From Phymorhynchus buccinoides (taxonomy: Eukaryota; Mollusca; Gastropoda; Neogastropoda; Raphitomidae): a stretch of 64,000 nucleotides of DNA. The DNA is taken from NCBI GenBank assembly GCA_017654935.2, contig CM065693.1, positions 18,550,367 to 18,614,366 of the forward strand, written 5' to 3'. Within the stretch, counting starts at the first letter, position 1; each line of letters opens with the position of its first letter. The notes under the pieces were generated by a model, which was not told where the DNA came from, made no database searches, and was given only the letters and a program-made list of their open reading frames with translations. Made by a program: the position numbers and the translations under genes. Shown piece after piece: positions 51,275-63,600 of this stretch.

Positions 51275-51607
51275 TCTTCTTCTGCGTTCCCAGGCCATAT
51301 GGCCATAATGGGTAAGGTACGTATGTGTCCGTTTTTCAGTTTTCACTGGTCTCCCCGCTGCGTACAGCCGACACATTCCGATTTTGGAGGAGCTCAAAGG
51401 AGAAAAATTATTTGGAAGATTTTTTTTTTTTTAAAGGCAGGAGAATGGGCTCAGAAGTCAGAAAGATAGTATTTGACAGTAAGCGAAGGAAAAAGGCAGT
51501 CAAGCAAAGAGAGTGGCAGATTATAGAGGAAGTTTACAAGCACAGAACTTCCAGAAGGTGGGATAACTTTTTTATGAAAGGCCCCCAGGTATCCCCACGG
51601 GGAGAGA
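51275..51607 (+). mobile_element. Family R repeat, short subtype
   Basis: CTTCTTCTTCTGCGTTCCCA, GGCCATATGGCCATAATGGG, CGTACAGCCGACACATTCCG and GTATCCCCACGGGGAGAG, very close to 26662-26997. Confidence 0.87.
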
Positions 51608-51799
51608 CTCGTGGAGGGGGCGGGGTCGTCCAGCTCCCCGTATGGAGGCACAAGGCATCCACCCACTACCCCAACTACCAAAACAAAATGCGTGCACAGA
51701 ATGTTTGCACAATTTTGAAATTGAATGTCATGTTTAAATAAAGTACTGCAGTACTAAGACTCTACATGCTACTTTTTCTTATTTTTATTATTATTAGGT

Positions 51800-52029
51800 T
51801 ATTTATTATTATTATTGTTATTATTAGGTACTTTTTAGTCACAGAGGCGTCTCTGTGAAATTCGGGTTGCTCCCACCTGGAGAGCGCGGCACCCATTTTA
51901 AAAAATAATTTGCATGCGATTTTTGTCACTGATGATGAGGGGGGGGGGGGGAGGGGGGGGGGTAAATTTTGACCAAATGACAACTTTTTCGTTGCCACTG
52001 GGTTTAACGTATGCTAAGTGCATGGGCAC

Positions 52030-52063
<34 letters not shown>

Positions 52064-52085
52064 TCAACGTTTTGCCTAACCTAGT
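51800..52085 (-). mobile_element. tRNA-derived SINE (family S1), 5'-truncated
   Basis: The plus strand reads TCACAGAGGCGTCTCTGTGA, TTGCTCCCACCTGGAGAGCG, a poly-G run, then GACAACTTTTTCGTTGCCAC and TTATCGTCTCATCCGAAAGA. It stops before the B box. AATAAAGT at 51737 precedes it. Confidence 0.8.
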
Positions 52086-52089
52086 GCCC

Positions 52090-52514
52090 TATCTCATATC
52101 TTGAAAATAGCCTGTTAATTTTTTGAATTCATTTTCTGCATTCTTTTTTTTTTTTAATTCCAGTTTTAATTGTTTGAATGCTTGGCGTAGGCAGATACAG
52201 GTTACACAGAAGAAAAAAGGTTTGAAGTTGAAGAAAACATAAATATTGTTAATCTTGATCATTGTTGGGGGGTTTTCACTCGCATGGTCTGGCATCGAAT
52301 GGTTTTGGGTTTTTTTAGAATGGCATTGACAAAATTATGTGTTTTTGACTTTGAGAGTGTTTTGTGGTTTTCAACCAAATCTGAGTTTCATCATGTTTGT
52401 TTCTCTGTGTTTCTGACCGTTATTGTTCTGTGTGAATGCTGTGTGCAGTATGTTGCGATTAGTATTTGACAGTAAAGTATCGAGAGACAGGAGTCTAGCT
52501 GTTGACAGACTAAC
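52090..52514. other. Unassigned stretch
   Basis: T-rich; no feature recognised. Confidence 0.5.
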
Positions 52515-52670
52515 TACCGTATTATTCGGACTATAAGGCGATACTTTTTCCCAAGACTCAGACCCCAGCGCCTTATAATGTGACTGATGAAATAGTAAGA
52601 AAATATAGTAACAAAATCTGAAATTTGGGGGGTGCGCCTTATACAAAGGTGCGTCTTATAGTCCGAAATT
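52515..52670. mobile_element. TATAAGGCG MITE (family K)
   Basis: TACCGTATTATTCGGACTAT opens and CGTCTTATAGTCCGAAATTA closes, next to the family G element. Confidence 0.82.
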
Positions 52671-52675
52671 ATGCA

Positions 52676-53052
52676 CATGGTGCTCCTGGGAAATTTCAAA
52701 AATCCTGCAAGGCAGGGGTCAAGGGGCCGCCCAGGTCCCGGCGGAATGCAGAGACAATGCCCCTCCTGGGGGGTTCCGGGGGGCAAAGTGTATGTTCCCT
52801 GGAAGCTGAAGGGAAAGAACAGTTTCCAATGTAATTGACAGGCTGTCGTTGCACTTTCACTTCTGGTTAAACTTCATAACCTCTATAGCCAGCAAAATGC
52901 ATCTTCTCATAATCTGGTGATGCCAGCTCCAGGCAATAAAAAAAAAATCCTGAACTTCGGAACATACTGGACAAAAAAATCCTGAACTTCAGGACATCCT
53001 GGACAAAAAAAATCCTGAACTTCAGGACATCCTGAAAGCAGGAGCACCCATG
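52676..53052. mobile_element. Family G MITE, inverted copy
   Basis: CATGGTGCTCCTGGGAAATT opens and GCAGGAGCACCCATG closes. Inside, a ~30-bp segment with TCCTGAACTTCAGGACATCC is repeated three times in tandem (52945-53035). Confidence 0.82.
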
Positions 53053-53054
53053 CA

Positions 53055-53865
53055 ACTAACTAACCTCAAAGTTACTTAAGTTGGTAGCAAGCATGCGGTG
53101 CCATGGAATTTATCTACAATTTCCAGATAGCTGCTCTTCTGGAGATTGTTTGAAGCGGAGATACCTCGAGAGGACGAAATAGCGTGGCTGTTCTCATGTT
53201 TAAGCTGCCAGATTTTTGTGTGCATGTTCAAAATCTTTTGCAGTCAACGTTTGAAACAGGTAGACTGCTTTTATAACCATATCACATACTCATTTCGATG
53301 ACGTCATCAGATGAAGAGGAATAACTCAGATTAAGATTAAAATTATAACCCCGTCAACAACAAAGGCCATGTCAGGGCTGTCACCACGACCGTAAATTTC
53401 TTTCCATGTATTAATAACTCTGATATGCTGGCTTTTTGCTCTAACATAGTCAAGAGAGCAATATCCCTAGACCATTTTGCCAGATTGGCTCTATCAGTTG
53501 TCTTTTTCATGACATGATTTTGTCCTCGGCTAGGGAGGGTCATTGGGACGTCACTCTAAAGGGCCGATGTTGACATTTGTGAGGCATGATTCGCCGTGAA
53601 ATTCTACTGTCTAAATAAATATGATGAAAATCCTACTAGTTATGTTCACTATTTTTGTAGTCCCCCGTACACAAATCTGATAAAATATATGTATTTTTGT
53701 AACAGACATTTTATTTGATTCGTGTTGTGGAGTCTACTTGAGTGTAAGCGAGCAGAAATAGAAGAAGAAGTTTTTAGACGGAAGTGTTTCACGTGAACAA
53801 TAACTCGCAGACATGGTCACAATCGCATCGTATTGGAGGTCAGATCGTATGCAGTTTGGCTGGCC
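53055..53865. other. Unassigned stretch
   Basis: No recognised repeat or coding region. Confidence 0.5.
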
Positions 53866-53867
53866 CT

Positions 53868-54137
53868 TAGCCCTTTCATCGCCACTGTCGCCCTCTTCGG
53901 CACCACAATGAGTTAACACCTTGGGCCTGTATTCACGGTGAGATAGCATGAGAAATTAGCATCATGCCAACTTAGAAGCTCTTCCAAAAGTACTATAGGA
54001 TTTATATAGGACTTTTGGAAGAGCTTCTAAGTTAGCATGATGCTAAGTCTCATGCTATCTTCAACGTGAATACAGGCCCTGCGCACTAAAGGGCATCAAA
54101 ATGAGGGTTTGGTATCCAGTGACCTTATGTTCTTATG
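53868..54137. mobile_element. piggyBac-like MITE (family P), split and truncated
   Basis: TTAGCCCTTTCATCGCCACT opens; AGTTAACACCT continues after 54080 as GCACTAAAGGGCATCAAAAT. The right end is cut by the family R repeat at 54138. Confidence 0.75.
53933..54080. mobile_element. Palindrome MITE (family M), second copy
   Basis: GGGCCTGTATTCACGGTGAG opens and CAACGTGAATACAGGCCCTG closes; AGTTCTAAGTTAGCATGATG-like arms match 44961-45119. It is inserted in the family P MITE. Confidence 0.87.
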
Positions 54138-54475
54138 GGGGGGGGGGGGGGGTCTTTTGTATAAATAGTTCCCCCACCTTCTGAAGTTTTGTGCTTGTAA
54201 CTTCCTCAAACCTGTCACTCACTCTTTTGACTCTTTGCCTTATCCCTTTGCTTAACTGTCATCTACTATCTTTCTGCCTTTCCCGGTCCTGGATTCTCCT
54301 GTCTTTTTTTCACAAAAAAACACTTTCAAAAAGATTTCCCTCCAGCCGAAGTCGGACTTGCTTGGCCTTACTATTTCTTAGTTAGGCGCACAACGAGCAG
54401 CATGGCGCATCTACGCTTATAATTGACAGGAAACTGTCTGAGCGGATTCGAAGAAGAAGAAGGAAGAAGACTAGT
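54138..54475 (-). mobile_element. Family R repeat, long subtype, minus strand
   Basis: Poly-G, then GTTCCCCCACCTTCTGAAGT, GCCGAAGTCGGACTTGCTTG, GCGCATCTACGCTTAT and GAAGAAGAAGGAAGAAG. Confidence 0.83.
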
Positions 54476-54479
54476 TATT

Positions 54480-54975
54480 GTTTGTAGCCTGTTAGTATAG
54501 TTGTGTAGCACCCTTACATGGGCATCGGTAGTGATGTGACCATTGCTCTATTTGACCGTTTCATGAACTGGTTAATCGTTTTCATTTTCAGTTAAGAGTA
54601 TATTACATTTTTGTTGTTAGGGAGAATCGAGTGGCAAGAGGTCTGTCTCTCTCCAGTGTGTGTGAGTGTATGTGCAGTTATTGGCAATAATTTGAATAAG
54701 AGTATTTTAATTCAGTTGGCACGATCTCAAAACTTCAGTAACCTCTAAAAAAAAAATTATTTCTTGTCCCAATAATTTATAGGTTTTTTTTTATTGGGAC
54801 GGGTGTATGTCAATGCGTTTCACTTGGGAGCACTGAATAGATATTGTATTGGGTGTATCTCATTAAATGTCAGTTGATATGTTGCTGTTGTTAAAAACTC
54901 TGACCTTGTTCCCCAATGAAGTGTGTATGAAGAAACGAAAGCTACCCACCAAAGGGCCAACAGGCCAATTTTTCA
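54480..54975. other. Unassigned stretch
   Basis: No feature recognised. Confidence 0.5.
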
Positions 54976-54978
54976 TGG

Positions 54979-55154
54979 TACAGTGAAAAAATACCTTATA
55001 AGACCTTCAAAAATCATCCAAAATGAGGTCTTATAAGGAGGGGTCTTAATATAAGGGAGGTAATCATTAATACTTACAAAGAAAGGCAATTTACTCAGGA
55101 GAAGTAGGTCTTATGGTGGGAGTGGAGTCTTTGTAAAGCGATGGGTTCCACTGT
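54979..55154. mobile_element. TA-type MITE (family T), diverged copy
   Basis: ACAGTGAAAAAATACCTTAT opens, AATCATCCAAAATGAGGTCT lies inside, and GATGGGTTCCACTGTA closes. Confidence 0.75.
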
Positions 55155-55159
55155 ATTAA

Positions 55160-55500
55160 TCATTTTCGCCTTACTTTTTTCACACATCCATTAGAGTTTC
55201 GTTTTTGTTTTTTTAAACATTGGTCTGTTGTCCAAAATATATTCGAGAATTTTGTACTGAAGTGACTTGGAATCGTATTTATGGCTCATTTCTTTATTGT
55301 TTTACCTATATTGTCAGGGGAAAAAAGAAAAGAAATGTAATTGTATGCTATAGAAAATGAAGCCTGAAACTATTGTGTGCTGTAAACCCTCATTTTTGTT
55401 TCAACCAAAGGGGTTTGTAACAGATTTGAAACGTCTTTTTTACACCAGTGACCTTCTACACTGCCTCAGTTTCCGTTACACAGGGCGTCTTGACTAAATG
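55160..55500. other. Unassigned stretch
   Basis: AT-rich; no feature recognised. Confidence 0.5.
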
Positions 55501-55502
55501 TT

Positions 55503-55918
55503 GACCCAGCACCACGAAAAAAGGGACATTAAGTCACAGGGCTAGTTTCTCACAACAGGGTTGGAAAGTCAAAAAATCTCATTTTTTGTCAATTTTGATT
55601 TATGGGTATTTTTGTGTTCTCTAACATTTTATCATTCATATGTATAAAGGATAATCTTTACTATGGTCTCTAAAGTGGTTTATTACATGTTTTAAAAATT
55701 AATTAATGAGTAGCGTCAATGCATTGTCTACAGACTAGGCTATAGGCGTTTTACTCACCCTACTAACTTTAAATTGCTCATAACTCGGGAATGAAAAAAG
55801 ATAGTATGGTTCTTGTATCAGTAGAAAGAGACTTGTCTGCAGTTTTCAATTGTATTATTTTCTCAGAATGGTCAGTTTGACACTAGCACTCTTAATGTCC
55901 CTTCTGTGGTGCTGGGTC
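55503..55918. mobile_element. TIR element with GACCCAGCACCAC ends
   Basis: GACCCAGCACCACGAAAA and AAGGGACATTAAG open; CTTAATGTCCCTTCTGTGGT and GCTGGGTC close. No ORF; single copy in the window; TG precedes and AC follows. Confidence 0.8.
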
Positions 55919-55919
55919 A

Positions 55920-56280
55920 CAAATTTCATTTAAGCTCTTAATAGTTAGGTGTTTTAAAACTTTTTTAGCTCAGCTTTTCTGAATTGTCGTGAAGGCACAG
56001 TAGGGCAGCCATTTGCAATTAGGGTCTCCCGCAATGACTGTTAATTTTCTGGTTATGTATGTGTGCGTGCTAACGAAAGTTTGAAAATATCTTCAACATC
56101 ACTGTTATAACATCACTTATGGTTCGTATCTTCCTTTTGATATGCTTTAAATAACGTTGATGCTTTTTTTAAATTGTTAAGCCTATGAAGTTCTGTATTT
56201 GTTTCTGTAGTTGATCTCCCAATCCAGTATCGGGACTTGGTTTGGAGCGGAGCGTACGTTATTGTAGGAAAAATATGGTG
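55920..56280. other. Unassigned stretch
   Basis: No feature recognised. Confidence 0.5.
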
Positions 56281-56281
56281 T

Positions 56282-56880
56282 ACCGTAAAATGCGGACTAT
56301 AAACCGCTAATTTTTTCCTCAACTTTGGCCCATGCGGTTTATCTGTGGATTTTTTCCCATTATACATTTTATCAGTATGATTAAATATGTTTCTGGCCAC
56401 ATTCTTCAGCCTTTTTTTGGAGCTTTTTTAGACTCAAAACTGGTTTTGGTCATCAGTAGATTCAAATATCATGTTTAATGTATCTGAGAGCATTAAATAC
56501 TCATGTTCTGATAGGAGAATTTATATATTTGGGTTGCTTTGTGCACAGGACCTGTTTACCCCCTACACATGTCTTGAGAAGTCCGGATAGTCTGAAATGA
56601 GTAGTTTTGGTGTGAAATGAGTAGTTTTATTTCATTAAACCAATACATGTTCAATTGAAAACAAGTTATTAGAGCATTTTTTTGGCAATTTTGAATAGTA
56701 GAGGTCCCAATTGGAGTTAGAATACTACTCGAAAAAGAGGAACAGATTGTAATTTTCTCTCTGCGGCTTATAAACTGGTGGCGGCTTATAAATGTGAATA
56801 AATACCTATTAATTTATATATAATATTATATATATAGATATATATACAGGTGCGTATTATAGTCCCAGTTTTTTACGAGG
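56282..56880. mobile_element. Family K-like MITE with an inserted family C fragment
   Basis: TACCGTAAAATGCGGACTAT opens and TATAGTCCCAGTTTTTTACG lies near the right end. At 56546-56745 CAGGACCTGTTTACCCCCTA, ACTACTCGAAAAAGAGGAAC and AATAGTAGAGGTCCCAATTG match an old inverted family C MITE. Confidence 0.65.
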
Positions 56881-56884
56881 TACC

Positions 56885-57296
56885 TTCGGTTCAAGCAAAG
56901 CCAGAAGACGAAGAAAACCACGTACTCGGGTGTAATCAAAGTTTTCTTTTGATAATAATAGTATTGGTGTGATATTGGTTCAAAATGGGTATAGAACCAT
57001 AATTATGTACTCACAGTGTACTACACAATTAATCAAAACTTCTGGATCTGGATATAGTACGTTGTAGGAGCCTATATACACAACGGATATGGAGAGTGCA
57101 TTGAGGGTTAAGATTGATGTCTTGATGGCAATGACACAAAGAATTTGAAATTAATGTCTCTTGTGGTTTTTAAAAATTTTTTTGGGGACATGAATTTGAT
57201 TAAGGCTTTACAATTTTCTGTCTTGATGGCAATGATACAATGGAAATGCAATTCCCACTTTCAAAAATAAAGTTGTTACAATGAAAACTTTGGTAC
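56885..57296. other. Unassigned stretch
   Basis: The words TGTCTTGATGGCAATGA recur at 57117 and 57221; otherwise nothing recognised. Confidence 0.5.
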
Positions 57297-57571
57297 AGTC
57301 AAAGCTCCCTTATAAGACCTTCAAAAAATCCATCCAAAATGAGGTCTTATAAGGGAGGGGGGGTCTTATAAGGGAGGTACTTTCAATACTTACAAAGAAG
57401 AGCAATGTCTCAGAGAAGCAGATCTTATGTGGGAGGGCGTTTTATAATGGGAGGTCTTATAAGGAAAGGCATTTTGAATACTTACAAAAGAAGGGCAATG
57501 TCTCAGAGAAGTAGGTCATATGTGGGAGAGGAGTCTTACTAATGGGAGGTCTTATAAGGGATGTTCTACTG
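57297..57571. mobile_element. TA-type MITE (family T) with internal duplication
   Basis: CAGTCAAAGCTCCCTTATAA opens and TATAAGGGATGTTCTACTG closes. The block TACTTACAAAGAAG(A/G)GCAATG to GGAGGTCTTATAAGG occurs twice (57387 and 57478), which explains the extra ~100 bp. Confidence 0.78.
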
Positions 57572-57574
57572 TAC

Positions 57575-58000
57575 TCTGTTGTCCATGGTATAGATCCAAG
57601 TGTAGTTGTGGACAGTGCGTCCTTCAAAATCAGTTCACACGCACTTCACTTAGTTTTTCAGCAACTTAATTACTAGGTGGATCCCCCGAAGTCGGCTGGG
57701 GTGGCTACCCACGTGGCGGGGTTAATCAAAAAACGGTCCACACAACGTAATGTTCTCATCCGTAGCTGATGCACTTATACAATAATTATGTTCAAGTGCT
57801 TCTGCTGTTAATGGGATGATCCCTGGAGTCTTATAGCCAGGGGAAGCCCAGAAACAATTCAACTCAAAACTCTCAATTTTTCAATATCTTTTCGGTGATC
57901 CGTGGACTTAGTTTTGTGAAACTGAAGGTAATGATAAAAGTATTATAAATGATAAATGGTGGGTATTTATTCAGTGAATTTTGTTTGGAAAAGTGAAACT
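57575..58000. other. Unassigned stretch
   Basis: No feature recognised. Confidence 0.5.
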
Positions 58001-58003
58001 GTT

Positions 58004-58242
58004 TTAACCTTTTCACCGCCAAGTCGCATTTTAGCACCACAGTGATTTAACACCTATAGGTCCCTAAAGGCATCAAATTGGGGTCCTATTGCCAAAACCC
58101 TATTGTTTTAGTTTTGGGAAGGATAGCCCTTATTTTATTTACTCACAGAAATCCCTAATACTGCAGATGATTCATTTCTCTACCCTGTAAATTTAATGGA
58201 AATGTTTTTACTGAAATATGGCTGGCCGGTTGCAAGTGTTAA
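58004..58242. mobile_element. piggyBac-like TTAA MITE (family P), diverged
   Basis: TTAACCTTTTCACCGCCAAG opens; GGCTGGCCGGTTGCAAGTGT (then TAA) closes. Confidence 0.8.
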
Positions 58243-58244
58243 AC

Positions 58245-59575
58245 TGTAGGTCTGTTTGACTCCTTTGTAAAGAAAGTCGATTTGGAGGGTTAGCTGTTTT
58301 GTGACACTGACACAAAATAAACGTTCTGACGTGGTTGTTTGTTTTGTGTTGCGAGTATAACCCACATCAGCACTTTCTCTTTCCACTGACAAAGATTTTC
58401 ATGACAAGCAAATGACTCCTAAAGTATCTATGACTGTTGGTTGCTATCAGCTTTCTGTTTCTCAGTGGCTTCATTTCAATACTCACGCGTATGAAGATAT
58501 TTTGTTTGAACATTCATTGTTGTTTAGTTGTTTTCAAGAGCTACAGTTTTCAGTGTCATGGCTTGTCCAATTTTTCGTTACTTAATGTCACCTAAATTGT
58601 TGTAAATCCCAATATAAATCAAAACCAACCTTTCACTATGTATCAAAAAAGGAAAAAACCTGAAATAATTTTGACAATTGAATGAAATTTGTGTGTATTT
58701 CTATTATTATATTCCATCTACATGTATTCTTGTTTCTTGATGCTAGTTTTGTTTGACGTTGTTTGCGATGGGTCCTAGAAGAGCCCAGTGGTTGGGTGGA
58801 TGAGAGGTCTAACTACGTACACGCACTCTGCATGCACCTGTAAACCCAAAAATGTGATGGCAAACTGTGTGTAACCCGTCGTGTCCATGGTCATTTCGTG
58901 TCCATGGAGGTTCCTCTTTCAGTATGCAAAATAGAGTTGATGTCAAATACAGACACAGCCCCATCCACAACCGAGTGTCTCTATTATTTTTTGGCGAGAG
59001 AGTGTGTGTGTGTGTGTTTGTGGTGAGAGAGGGAGAGCATTATCATGAAGGTACATGGATCATTTTTATATGATCATAGCGTTTGCACAAGCATGCAATG
59101 AGCAACTTAGGACGCGCATTTTTACTCCCGGGGCAATCAGAACCAGTAGGGGCTTAGCGCGCGATATTCTTAGAGGCGTATTGTGAGAGACGAGAGGGAC
59201 TTCTCATCCCTCTATTTTTTATTGAATTCTTTTGCTTTTTGATTTTCTTTTCCATTCTTTTTTTCTTCTTGAGGACTGGATAAAAAAAAAGTATTTGATA
59301 CTTACTCTATTTCGAAAATGACTAAGTTAACCATTGAATGTGGGAAAACAATTGGAATGTTGAATCTTTAATGTTTTGATTTTTCTGTTTCTTACGATTT
59401 TTTCCATTCCTGTGTGATGAAATAATTTGAGTATCGAAAAAATAATAAGCAAATATTAGAATCATAAACTTACATGAGATTTTGATTCCTATAAAGTTCA
59501 CATATCAGTTCGAGCATCACAAAAGAATATGTTAGATATAAAATGTTCTTTTATTATGACTGAACTATTAGTTTT
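58245..59575. other. Unassigned stretch
   Basis: No repeat family or ORF that I recognise; a GT tract lies near 59004. Confidence 0.5.
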
Positions 59576-59579
59576 GAGA

Positions 59580-59925
59580 GAGGGGACCTCACCGTGGGGA
59601 TACCATTGGGGGGTCTTCGTTAAAAATATTCCCCAACCCTTCTGGAGTTCTGTGCTTCGTAAACTTATCCTCTAATCTGCTACTCTTTGCTCTGCCTTTT
59701 TCCTTTGCTTTTGTGTCATCTACTATCTTTTCCGCGTATTGGCCCTTCTCCTGCCTTTTTGTCAAAAAATCTCCTTCCAAATAATTTCTCCTTTGAGCTC
59801 CTCCGAAATCGAATGTGTCGGCTTTGTACAGCGGGGAAACCATCGAACACCTGACAAAACGAACACATATGTAGCCCTTACCCTTGTGATCCATACGCCC
59901 TGGAACGCAGAAAAAGAAGGAAGAG
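59580..59925 (-). mobile_element. Family R repeat, short subtype, minus strand, diverged
   Basis: CACCGTGGGGATACCATTGG opens; GCCCTTCTCCTGCCTTTTTG, GAATGTGTCGGCTTTGTACA and CGCCCTGGAACGCAGAAAAA follow in the expected inverse order. Confidence 0.75.
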
Positions 59926-60235
59926 TGACACACACTACCACTCACACCACCCATGAACGAGCACCTAATTATTTCATGTTCTGTATTCCTCTTTCATACG
60001 CACCAGCAAAAATCATCCTTTCAAGCCAGAAGTATCATTTAATTCCAACTGCCCTACTCCCTCCCTCCTTCTTTGATATTTCTATTTCATTTATAGTGGG
60101 GATTTCATTGTTTTTTTATATCCTATTAGTCTTTCCCCACCCCCTGTTTGATATACATCAGTGCTAGGTTTCCTGTACAACACATCCGATGCCCTGTGGC
60201 AGGAGGCTACCCACAGTTACAGGTGGTCAGTAATT

Positions 60236-60600
60236 TACCGTATTTTTCTGACCTAAGGCCTGTAACACACAGCGGATGATTTCCATTGCGGAAACCTGTG
60301 CGCAAATCCAATATTAGTGAAACAAGAGGGAAAGAGTTGCGCACGGTGTTCCGAATTCTTCCATATTAATCTAATATCAAACTTTATCCTCTTTCTCCAC
60401 TTATTTAGGGGTTTCCGTACGACACTTACGCTTCTATTGTGAACCTCGCCTTAGGTCACCTTTATTATAAGGTGCGCTCCTAAAATGAGCACAAATCAGA
60501 TTTTGTTACTAACTTTTCTTCTATTTATGGATCGTATTATAATGCGCAGTGGGTCTCAGTCTTGAAAAAGTATTGATCTTATAGTGCCTGAAAAATAACA
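60236..60600. mobile_element. Family K-like MITE split by a CTAAGGC-ended insertion
   Basis: ACCGTATTTTTCTGAC opens, CTTTATTATAAGGTGCGCTC and TATAGTGCCTGAAAAATAA follow. CTAAGGCCTGTAACACACAG (60253) and GTGAACCTCGCCTTAG (60454) look like ends of an inner inverted-repeat element. Confidence 0.55.
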
Positions 60601-63600
60601 GGGATGTGAGGGGCCCAAGATTTAAAAAAGCGGAGCCAAATGGAAGTAGTACCGCACCATTTACATTCGCAACGAAATTTGAGGTTAACATTGCCACAGA
60701 TCTTCCTGTCCGATAAGCCCTGGCCACATGCACGATTTGACCCCATACGATTTGTGACGATGTCATGTTCACATGAATATTTCCGTCTAAACTAGCTCTC
60801 ACTGTTTTCCGTTCACTAAATCATGTAGACCGTGAATAACCAAAGTCAAATAACTGTCCCTGATATAAATAAGATAGTTTTTATCACATTCCGTGTACGG
60901 GCACTACAATATATGAACAAGTATGAATTTCATGATTTTTAATTAGACCTATATTTCACGACATTCATGCCTGAACAATGTCCATAATTGACTCTTAGTT
61001 TGCCAATCGAATGTATGCAGTGTAGCCGGCCCTAATACAGTTTTTATGTCAGCCTTGCCGATCCAGCGTTTGTATCCTTTGGTTCGATCTCCTCCATCCT
61101 TCACATCTACTGCATGCGATACTTTCAGGTTGAAGATTGAAAACGTCACGTCCATTCTTTTTTTTTTTAAAAACAATCCAAACTTTGAGAAATTATCTGT
61201 GATGCCGGATACAGGCTAATTCGGGCAGACCCAGAGAGGAGAAGATTTGATTGATTGATTTAAAATTTAAAAAAACTATTAGAATAGATGATTCTGTTTT
61301 TTTTGGCCTGTTATCCTGTTTGCTCTGCTTTCGAAATAGAACTGTTCAAAACCCACCTAGAGTATTCAAAAAAGAAACAGTACGCTTATGGGGTCCCAGG
61401 TCCACTGTCAAGCGCTGAGAAAAGTCGTGATGGCGGAAGTAGTGGCTCCCATTGGCCTGCCACTCTTAGACCGAAGTGGGGATAACTCCGCCCCAGATCC
61501 GGCTAGGTCAAGTCAAGGGTCTACTTTCTTTTTCTATATACTGTGGTAATGGTCCCATGTCCCGCTATTGAAGCGATGCATTTGTTTCAGGTGTTGTAAT
61601 ATTTAGTTTAGATAGTAGGATTATAAAAATCCACCCATTTACGACATTAGCCTTGTGTCCTGTGCTGCTCACATATCGAAGATATAAGCCAAGAAAAATA
61701 TTGACCAATGGCGCATTGCAATGGACGACACTGGCCAATCCAGAGAATGTTACGAACTTTCAGTCAAAGGATACTAACGCTTTACAAACTTGATTTCGAT
61801 TTTCACTGTTGTTGATGTGGTGGAAGTCTTAACGAACGTGACAGTGTTTTTTTTTTGTTTTTGTTTTTTATAGTTTTTAAGAGCCCGAGAGCAAAAAGGC
61901 ACACTTATGTGTTTAAAAGGGACTCTCACATCCCTAGATTTATGGATTATTCACTTCTTGTTGGCAGCAAAACATGTCACACCTTTAACTAAACTTGACA
62001 AGATATCATCTTTTCCATAAAATACAATGGTAACCCACAGTCTGCTGGTCCAATCTTGACTCTTAAAAAACTGGGGGGGTGTTTACATTATGTCTTCAAT
62101 ATGACACAAAACTAAGAGAGAAGACCAAAATGACAGACAAGTGGGATAACGCTTGGCTTACATGGGTAAGCTAGAGAGAAGAAGATGAGGAAGAAGAGAG
62201 AGAGCTTTACTAAAGAAAAGCAATATAAAAAAATGTATTACAGAAACATTGGTACCGACATCACACCAATGGACAACAAAGAGTATCAGCCAAGACGTTG
62301 AAGCAAGAAATTACGACAAGAGAAACAACAAAAAGAATTCGATGGAAAGGAGCTTAAGACGACGTCACACAGACCCAAACTGAAAAAAGAGTACATCAAA
62401 ATGCCTAAAAATAGTAAATACTGGGATACTGTGTACACAGTAAAATAGAAAAGGGACCTCAGACCCGAACACCTAAAAATACCATGTTTTCTCATCAATG
62501 TGTTATAATCTAGCAAATGAAAGCAAATGGAATCAGCAGGGTTTTGATTTGTTTTCTTCAAAACTGAAACAGAACTGGGCCAATCCGGAAACTGATTAAC
62601 CCACAATACAATCAGTCACAATCATAACTTAAAAGTTAATTAAATACCCTTTAATCTTTTGGCTCTATTCCCTCACATTCCTACCTACAAAATGACACGA
62701 TACCGTTATTAAAGGAATCCCTAATCAATCATTCCATGGTCTCAAATCTGACACAACATGTTTTTGTGTTTGTTGTTGAGTGCATACGCTGCATTCCACT
62801 GGTTTGCTAAAGGCGCACCAGTAGTATAACAGGGAATGGCGACCCGCTGCAAGCCAACTTCTTATCTCCTCTTATCGGCAGATGCTTGTCTAAAATAGGC
62901 ACCCGGTTCTTGTTGTTTTGCGGCTTTAAGCATTTGTGTATCAAATTGTTTGAGACATAAAATCTCCTCTATAACTTCCACATATGTAAAATTTCTTATA
63001 TAACATCCATCTCATTTTTACAGCAGTTTTTAAGTAACCAAAAAACCGAGTACTTATTGGGGTCTGCAACGACACCCTTTTCAGAGAGTTGATGCCTTGT
63101 GGAGGTGGGCAGATGGTTTCAGTACTGACCAAACAGGGATTAATCTCGCCAATACCCCTATTTGATGCCACTAATGGCCGGCCTTTCGAAGAGTTGAATC
63201 CCCCTTGTCAGTACTGACCAGCATGGGCACACTCTCACTGTCAAGGGGTTAATACCCTAGTTTTGCAGAGGCTTATAGAGAGAAGAAAATCAATCCCTTG
63301 CATGAAATCATGCAACGGAACTGTACATGTTTATCCTATCATTTCCCCCCAAATGGAAACTACCACAATCAAGTAATCAAGGTCCACTAGATGGGCTTAC
63401 AGGTGAAAATATGATAGTGTTTATATATGGTTTTCTAATTAATCCTAACTGAAGAGTATGTTGTCTACCCCATCACTGAAGATACAGCCATCATGAGCTG
63501 TTTGACAATGATAAAGATGTTCCCCACTTCCCCCCCTGGTTCGGAAGTTTCACTAACTTTTGGAATATTCGGAGATTAGCCTAGTGTTGCAAGGTGTAAC